A stretch of 64,000 nt of DNA from CAVWUA01 sp963758025 (GTDB lineage Bacteria > Planctomycetota > Planctomycetia > Isosphaerales > Isosphaeraceae), in assembly GCA_963758025.1 (NCBI GenBank), contig CAVWUA010000004.1, positions 1-64,000 of the forward strand, written 5' to 3'. Below the pieces are notes generated by a model. It was not told where the DNA came from. It searched no databases and saw nothing but the letters and a program-made list of their open reading frames with translations. Positions 59,483 through 64,000 of the stretch are shown here, piece after piece. The translations under genes and the position numbers were made by a program. Each line of letters starts with the position of its first letter. Position 1 is the first letter of the stretch.

Positions 59483-60633
59483 TTATGATCCTTCGCTCAC
59501 CTCGTCCCGCGTGATCACCCGCCGCTCATCGACGGCCTTGCGCACGAGCAAGGCGGTCAGGGTGGCGTCGCGGCTTCGGCCAGAGAGACAGGGGGCGGAA
59601 GCGGGATTTCGGAGCGCGAGGCGTCGAGGAAGGCTTGCAGGGCGAACCGGGTGTCGGCGAGGTTGCCGGGATGGAGGCTCTGACGTGGGAGGGCCTTGTC
59701 GCGAAAGGTGACAGTGCCGGTGCTGAAATCCAGGCCGCCGGCCGTGCCGACGAGTCGTTGGGAATTGCCGGTGAAGGCGTCGTCGGCCGGATCGACCCAG
59801 CTATGCACCATCGTCGCGTGGAAGCCATCGGGCCATTCCAGCATGACCGAGTAATGGTCGGTCACGTCGCGCTCGGGCTGGAGGTGGGCGAAGACATCGC
59901 GCCTTCCCTGGCCGAACGCGCGGATGGGAGGGCCGCCGGCGATCCAGTGGAGGAGGTCCCAGACGTGCACCGCCTGCTCGACCATCCAGTCGCCGGATCG
60001 TGCCCGGCGTGCCAGCCAGCCGCGATGTCCGTTGACCGGGCCGTTGCTGCTGACCCACGACAGCCGCGCCTCGATGAGCGACCCGAGGTCCCCCCGTCGT
60101 ACGAGGTCCACTCCGTCACGATAACGCGGGTTCGACCGCCGCTGGAAGCCGACATGGACGGGAAGCCCGGGAACCTTCGCCGCTTCGGCGATCAGACGGT
60201 CACACTCGGCCAGGGTCAGGGCGAGCGGCTTCTCGGCGTAGAGCGGCTTCCCCGCACGGATGACCTCGGCGTAAACCTCGGCGTGCAGGTCGCAGGGCAG
60301 GGCGGCGAGCACGGCGTCCACGTCGTTGCGGGCGAGCAACTGGTCGAGCCGCTCCAGGGCGTCCGGCCGCTGGCCGCTGGCCTTCTCGGCGATCCCCTGG
60401 GCGCGGACGCGGTGCTTCGGCTCGGCGTCGCAGACCGCCACGACCGATGCGCCGGGCAGGTCCAGCGCCGTACGCAGAAGACTCGTGCCCCGATTGCCCA
60501 GACCGACCAGCCCGAGACGGACCGGCCGGCCCGCCAGCGCCCCCTCGACGGGCATCCCCCCCTGGGAGAGAGCCCAGCCGGCGGCGGCCGAGCAGCCGAG
60601 GAAGCGTCGTCGGTTCAGGCGGATCGGACCCAT
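59483..60633 (-). CDS. Gfo/Idh/MocA-family oxidoreductase, Tat-exported (frameshifted at 3' end)
   Basis: MGPIRLNRRRFLGCSAAAGWAL is a twin-arginine signal, so the protein is exported folded. The Rossmann segment VRLGLVGLGNRG (about 40) and the family motif YAEKPLALTLAECDRL (catalytic-type Lys near 135) are present. FQRRSNPRY and the substrate-domain segment SWVDPADDAFTGNSQRLVGT follow. These enzymes oxidise or reduce sugars or inositols with NAD(P). Planctomycetes have very many exported ones, perhaps for glycan breakdown. A frame change near 59578 leads to the true end VITRDEVSEGS. A GTG at 60645 is an alternative start. Confidence 0.85.
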
Positions 60634-60764
60634 ATCAACTCTCACGTTCAGAAGGGGGGGGCGCAGATATTCCTCCCGCCGTAAACGATTCAGTCGCCTT
60701 TCGTTCCAAGTCTATCCCCAACACCGGCCAACCGACAACCGGGGACCTGAGATTCTCGGCGCGG

Positions 60765-62040
60765 TTATTCGGCATCGGGGGCTTTCAACCACTCCAGAAC
60801 ATACGGCATGCAGACGACCGGTCCCGGCTCGGGAAACAGCAGGGGGCCTCGGATCAACTCGACGTGATTGGCGTGAAGAACCTTGCGATCTGTCACGCCC
60901 TCCAGCCTCGTCGAGGCGACCGAGACACACCCATCTCCGGTACCGTCGGTGATCTCGTCAAGCTGCGAGGGCAGGTCGCCGAGCGCCAGGCTTGTCAAGT
61001 TGCCGAGCAATCCACTCGCCTTTTGCAGCGAACGGGCCTGAGTCTCAATTCGCTTACGGGTTTCGGGGGTGATGAATCCGGAATCCCCGGCCAGGATATG
61101 ATACGCGACCTCCGCACGCCTCGGCCGGGCATTGAGGGCCTTCAAAAAGGGGCTATCCGGGAGCAGGTCGTCGGCCGCTTCGCCAATGCCGTCGCTCAGG
61201 TGCGCAGAGCGCACCGGCTTGACGGTTATTGGCGGATTGCACGTTCTGGACGAGTTGCAGGACCGTCTGCGCTCCGGCCACCGCGGAGCCATGATTCGGC
61301 GGCGCGATCAGGAGCAGGGAGGAGACATCCTCCTCGTACCCCGTCTCCCCCTCAACGTAAAACCGGGCGAGCAAGGCCCCCATCGAGTGTGTCAGGATGG
61401 CCCAGGGTTGCGTCTCGCCGGCGTTCTGACGGAACACCTTCCAGTCACGGACGAAGGCCGGGGCGGTGATGTCCAGGTCGCGGTTGAACGGGAAGTCATA
61501 CACGACCACGCCGTAACCGGCCGCCTCCAGAAGCGGGATCATGTACACGAACGATCCGGACGAGGAGTTCATGCCATGCACGAGGCAGACCGTCGGCCGC
61601 GAGGGGTCGTTCGGCCGGTACGAGGACATCGCCCGCATTCCGTAACGGATGCTCCGGCGCGCGTCGTGCTGGACGCGCGCGGCAAGATCTCGGATGCGCG
61701 CCTGAAGCTCAGCTCGCGCCTCGGGGGAGGCCGTGCGACCGGCCGGCAGGGCGATGGTCAACGACTCGGGGCGAATCGTCAGAGAGACGTCCGGCCCGAG
61801 GAACTCTTCCAGCAAGGTCCGCGTCAAGGCCCCGGCCAGGCCACGGATCGGTAAGTTTAAGGACTCGGCGGGCCGGGGCATGTCCAGGCCCGCCCCCTTC
61901 GCCAGGCGCTCGACGGCCTCGGCGACGTTTAACTCGCCACCCGGACTGATTGGCACCGTGACCGTCAACGCGGGCTCCGCCTGCGGCGAACTCGCCAGCA
62001 GACACCCACCCAGAACGAGGCTCCAGGCCAGGACATTCAT
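60765..62040 (-). CDS. Secreted alpha/beta-hydrolase, lipase-like (frameshifted)
   Basis: The signal peptide MNVLAWSLVLGGCLLASSPQAEP starts at 62040 behind GGAGGGAAACGG. A 110-residue N-terminal part with AEAVERLAKGAGLDM precedes the hydrolase fold. PTVCLVHGMNSSSGSFVYM is the HG oxyanion motif, and the nucleophile Ser is in THSMGALLARFYVEG. The catalytic His is probably in the C-terminal HANHVELIRG, with an Asp near DGCVSVAS. One shift near 61245 joins the two halves. The Cys in the signal (GGCLLA) could alternatively be a lipidation site. Esterase or lipase activity is inferred. Confidence 0.78.
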
Positions 62041-62141
62041 CAGCCGTTTCCCTCCATTGGACAAGCGCGACCGTGCGCCTCTTTACCCTGACATTATAGG
62101 GCTGACGCTCGTGCAGCGTCAGAGAGAACCCCCCGTGCCGA

Positions 62142-63032
62142 TCACGCCGACGAGTCGATGGACTCGGACTCTCCGTTGATCCACAAGGCCCAGAGTGCCA
62201 GGAGGGCCAACACGGCGAGATTGGCGAAGAGCAAGGGGGCGAAGACCGGCGCACCGTAGAGAAAATCCTCCCAGAGCGTCCCCATCGGCTTCTCCAGGTT
62301 GGCCATGATGTGAAAGCCGAACCCGACAACACCGACAACGATCTGGCCGAACATCACCCAGCCGGTCAGGCCGATCAAGGCGCGGTTGCGGGGATAGAGA
62401 AAAACCGCTACCAGGAAGCTGATCGCAAAAGCGCTGGAGAAGACGCCGATCCACTCCGCCGGATTATAGAACCCATTTTGCGCGTGATCCGCCAGGGAGA
62501 GCACGAAGTTCCCCACGAAGCCCCCCAGGGCCAGCAGGACGACCCAGCGCGCCCACTCGATCGAGCGGGCATCGACCATGCGATCGAGGATCATCAAGAG
62601 GCCCAACCCCGCATACGCCAGGGGGGCGACAAACGGCGCGGTATAGACCAGGTTCTTGATCGACTGCTCGCGGAAGAACTGGCTGTCGAGGTGCAGGACC
62701 AACCCCAACACCCCCACGGCCACCGCCCCCCAGCCAACGATCAGAACGAGGCCGCGCGCGACCCGCCGACGCGTCGTGACCGGCTCACCAGGAGGGGCCG
62801 GGCGAAGTCCTCCCAAGCCCAGGGCGATCAGGAGCATGATGGTGCCGACCAGCGAGAACCCCAGCGGAATCCACTCCGCCGACTGCTCGAAATTGTTGAT
62901 CGAATGGGCGATGAAGATGTCCACCCCGAGAAACGCGATGTTCGCCGGGATGAACAATTCGATCCAGGGCAAGGGGTGAGCCCACGCCCCCAGACGATCA
63001 TTCACCCTCGTCAGCGTTTGCAGCATTGCCAT
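62142..63032 (-). CDS. Multi-span membrane protein paired with the haem protein
   Basis: The 296-residue protein has seven or eight hydrophobic helices. Examples are WIELFIPANIAFLGVDIFIAHSI, WIPLGFSLVGTIMLLIALGLG, VLIVGWGAVAVGVLGLVLHL and FANLAVLALLALWALWI. His residues in FIAHSINNFE, LGLVLHLDSQ, SLADHAQNG and FGFHIMANLE could bind haem or metal, but I see no known quinone- or haem-binding signature. The start overlaps the end of the upstream multihaem gene by about 35 bases, so the two are translationally coupled. A membrane electron-transfer partner role is inferred. Confidence 0.6.
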   Translation of the reverse strand: MAMLQTLTRVNDRLGAWAHPLPWIELFIPANIAFLGVDIFIAHSINNFEQSAEWIPLGFSLVGTIMLLIALGLGGLRPAPPGEPVTTRRRVARGLVLIVGWGAVAVGVLGLVLHLDSQFFREQSIKNLVYTAPFVAPLAYAGLGLLMILDRMVDARSIEWARWVVLLALGGFVGNFVLSLADHAQNGFYNPAEWIGVFSSAFAISFLVAVFLYPRNRALIGLTGWVMFGQIVVGVVGFGFHIMANLEKPMGTLWEDFLYGAPVFAPLLFANLAVLALLALWALWINGESESIDSSA

Positions 63033-64000
63033 CAGCCGTCTTCCCCTCGCGCAGTTCGCGGGCCATCCGTTCCATTTCCGTCGTCTTGGCGACCAGTTCA
63101 TAAAACCCGTGCCACTGGACGAAATCAGCCCCTCCCATGAAGGCCCCGTGCTTGGCGGTCCGGCCGAAGTAGTGCCAGAGGTCGAAATAGACGAACTCGA
63201 TCGGCTCGTCGAACGGCGTCTTGGTCAGGAGGCCCTCATCGCGGAGCGACTTCATGATCGCGCTGGCCTTTGTCACCTTCTCGTTGGTCGATTCGACAAC
63301 CTGCTCGGCCTCCAGGTAATACTGGTCGATCTTGTCCGTCGTGTGGCACTTCAGGCAGGTCTCCTTCATGTTGATCTGCCCTTGCTGATAGGTCGGGCGT
63401 TTGTCGGAGACCTCGGCGAAGAGCCAGTAGGAGAGCCGCTCGGTGGTGTCGTGCGTGACCTTCTGCCCCTCCAGGCCGCTCATGTGGCACGTCGCGCAGG
63501 TCGGCACGGTCATGTCCTTAGTCGTCAACTCCTTCGGGTCGGCCGCCAGGTTCAGGTGCTCCTTCTGCGCATTGAACAGAACACCATGCTTCGATTCGTG
63601 ATAGATCTCGATCTGCGAGTGATCCGGCCCCATGTGGCACTGGCCGCACGTTTCCGGCTGGCGGGCCAGTTCGACGGACGCGGCGTGCCGGGCGTGGCAC
63701 GCGGTACACGTACCGATCGAGCCGTCCGCGTTGGGCTTGCCGACATCGTGGCACTGCTGGCAACCCCGGCTGATCGCCGCCGGCCCCTCGGTCTGCGCCA
63801 GGACGTTGGCCGGACGAACGACGAACCCCTTGTGGAACGACTCGGCAAAGGCGATCTGCTTCTTGGTGAAGTCGTCCGGCCCGGCAACCGCCGCCCACGA
63901 GGGCGCGGCATGGCGGCTTCGCAGGTACTGGTCATACTCCGTGCGGTGACACTGCCTGCAGTTCAGGGCCGTCACTTTCGTGTTGATGGTGAAGCCCCGA
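62998..64000 (-). CDS. Multihaem cytochrome c, hydroxylamine oxidoreductase-like (partial, runs off window)
   Basis: Six CxxCH haem sites are visible in order: CRQCH, CQQCH, CTACH, CGQCH, CATCH and CLKCH. They sit in a pattern typical of octahaem HAO-like proteins, with PETCGQCHMGPDHSQIEI and YHESKHGVLFNAQKEHL among conserved blocks. The C-terminal domain ends EFVYFDLWHYFGRTAKHGAFMGGADFVQWHG plus a coiled tail. The 5' part, probably with two more haems and the signal peptide, lies beyond 64000. HAO-like enzymes interconvert hydroxylamine, NO or nitrite with electron transfer to a membrane partner, here encoded just downstream. Confidence 0.82.
   Translation of the reverse strand, partial: RGFTINTKVTALNCRQCHRTEYDQYLRSRHAAPSWAAVAGPDDFTKKQIAFAESFHKGFVVRPANVLAQTEGPAAISRGCQQCHDVGKPNADGSIGTCTACHARHAASVELARQPETCGQCHMGPDHSQIEIYHESKHGVLFNAQKEHLNLAADPKELTTKDMTVPTCATCHMSGLEGQKVTHDTTERLSYWLFAEVSDKRPTYQQGQINMKETCLKCHTTDKIDQYYLEAEQVVESTNEKVTKASAIMKSLRDEGLLTKTPFDEPIEFVYFDLWHYFGRTAKHGAFMGGADFVQWHGFYELVAKTTEMERMARELREGKTADGNAANADEGE

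Overview
This 64 kb, GC-rich window looks like the chromosome of a planctomycete, most likely from the Isosphaeraceae/Gemmata side of the phylum. The clues are the gene families: a dehydrogenase-like propeller/HEAT/cytochrome c fusion, vWA proteins beside MoxR and DUF58, a secreted FG-GAP-like protein with an N-terminal SLEERLVLS motif, Uma2-type proteins, and many secreted proteins rich in Gln, Pro or Ala. I see no rRNA, tRNA, CRISPR array or prophage. The only transposon trace is an IS1595-type fragment at the left end.

A strong technical theme runs through the window. About 25 otherwise well-conserved genes (pnp, mutL, moxR, an NtrC-type regulator, a TIGR03960 radical SAM gene and others) are broken by single-base frame changes, while neighbours of equal length are clean. 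I read these as indel errors in the assembly and annotate each gene across its frames, giving the approximate break points.

Layout. 0.2-5.8 kb: transposase remnant; an Rrf2/NsrR-like regulator with a one-heme DUF3365 protein; a DacZ-like diadenylate cyclase behind a secreted protein; a PIG-L deacetylase. 6-16.4 kb: lipoproteins, a HEAT protein, a BON protein, a lone receiver-domain regulator, glutathione synthetase, then three consecutive secreted proteins (PKD-like, thioredoxin-like without cysteines, and a 33-bp-repeat protein). 16.6-21.6 kb: a subtilisin with a small propeptide-like partner gene, and the large propeller/HEAT/cytochrome c protein. 21.7-32.9 kb, all on the minus strand: a chain running from an NHL lipoprotein through a giant vWA/GATase-like protein, a tandemly duplicated membrane gene, MoxR ATPase, DUF58, Uma2 and a BatA-like vWA protein. 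This resembles a MoxR-vWA chaperone/surface module.

33-47 kb: Rieske ferredoxin, FG-GAP-like secreted protein, metallo-beta-lactamase (RNase Z-like), HAD phosphatase, PfkB-like kinase, pdxA, TIGR03960 radical SAM protein, a second Uma2, and an orphan HigA antitoxin beside a scrap of HigB. 47-51.4 kb: two overlapping large membrane proteins (GT39-like and YfhO-like). 51.5-59.4 kb: rpsO-pnp with a clear promoter, a histidine kinase with its sigma-54 response regulator, and mutL. 59.5-64 kb, minus strand: a Tat-exported Gfo/Idh/MocA oxidoreductase, a lipase-like hydrolase, and a membrane protein overlapping the end of a multihaem hydroxylamine oxidoreductase-like cytochrome that runs off the window.
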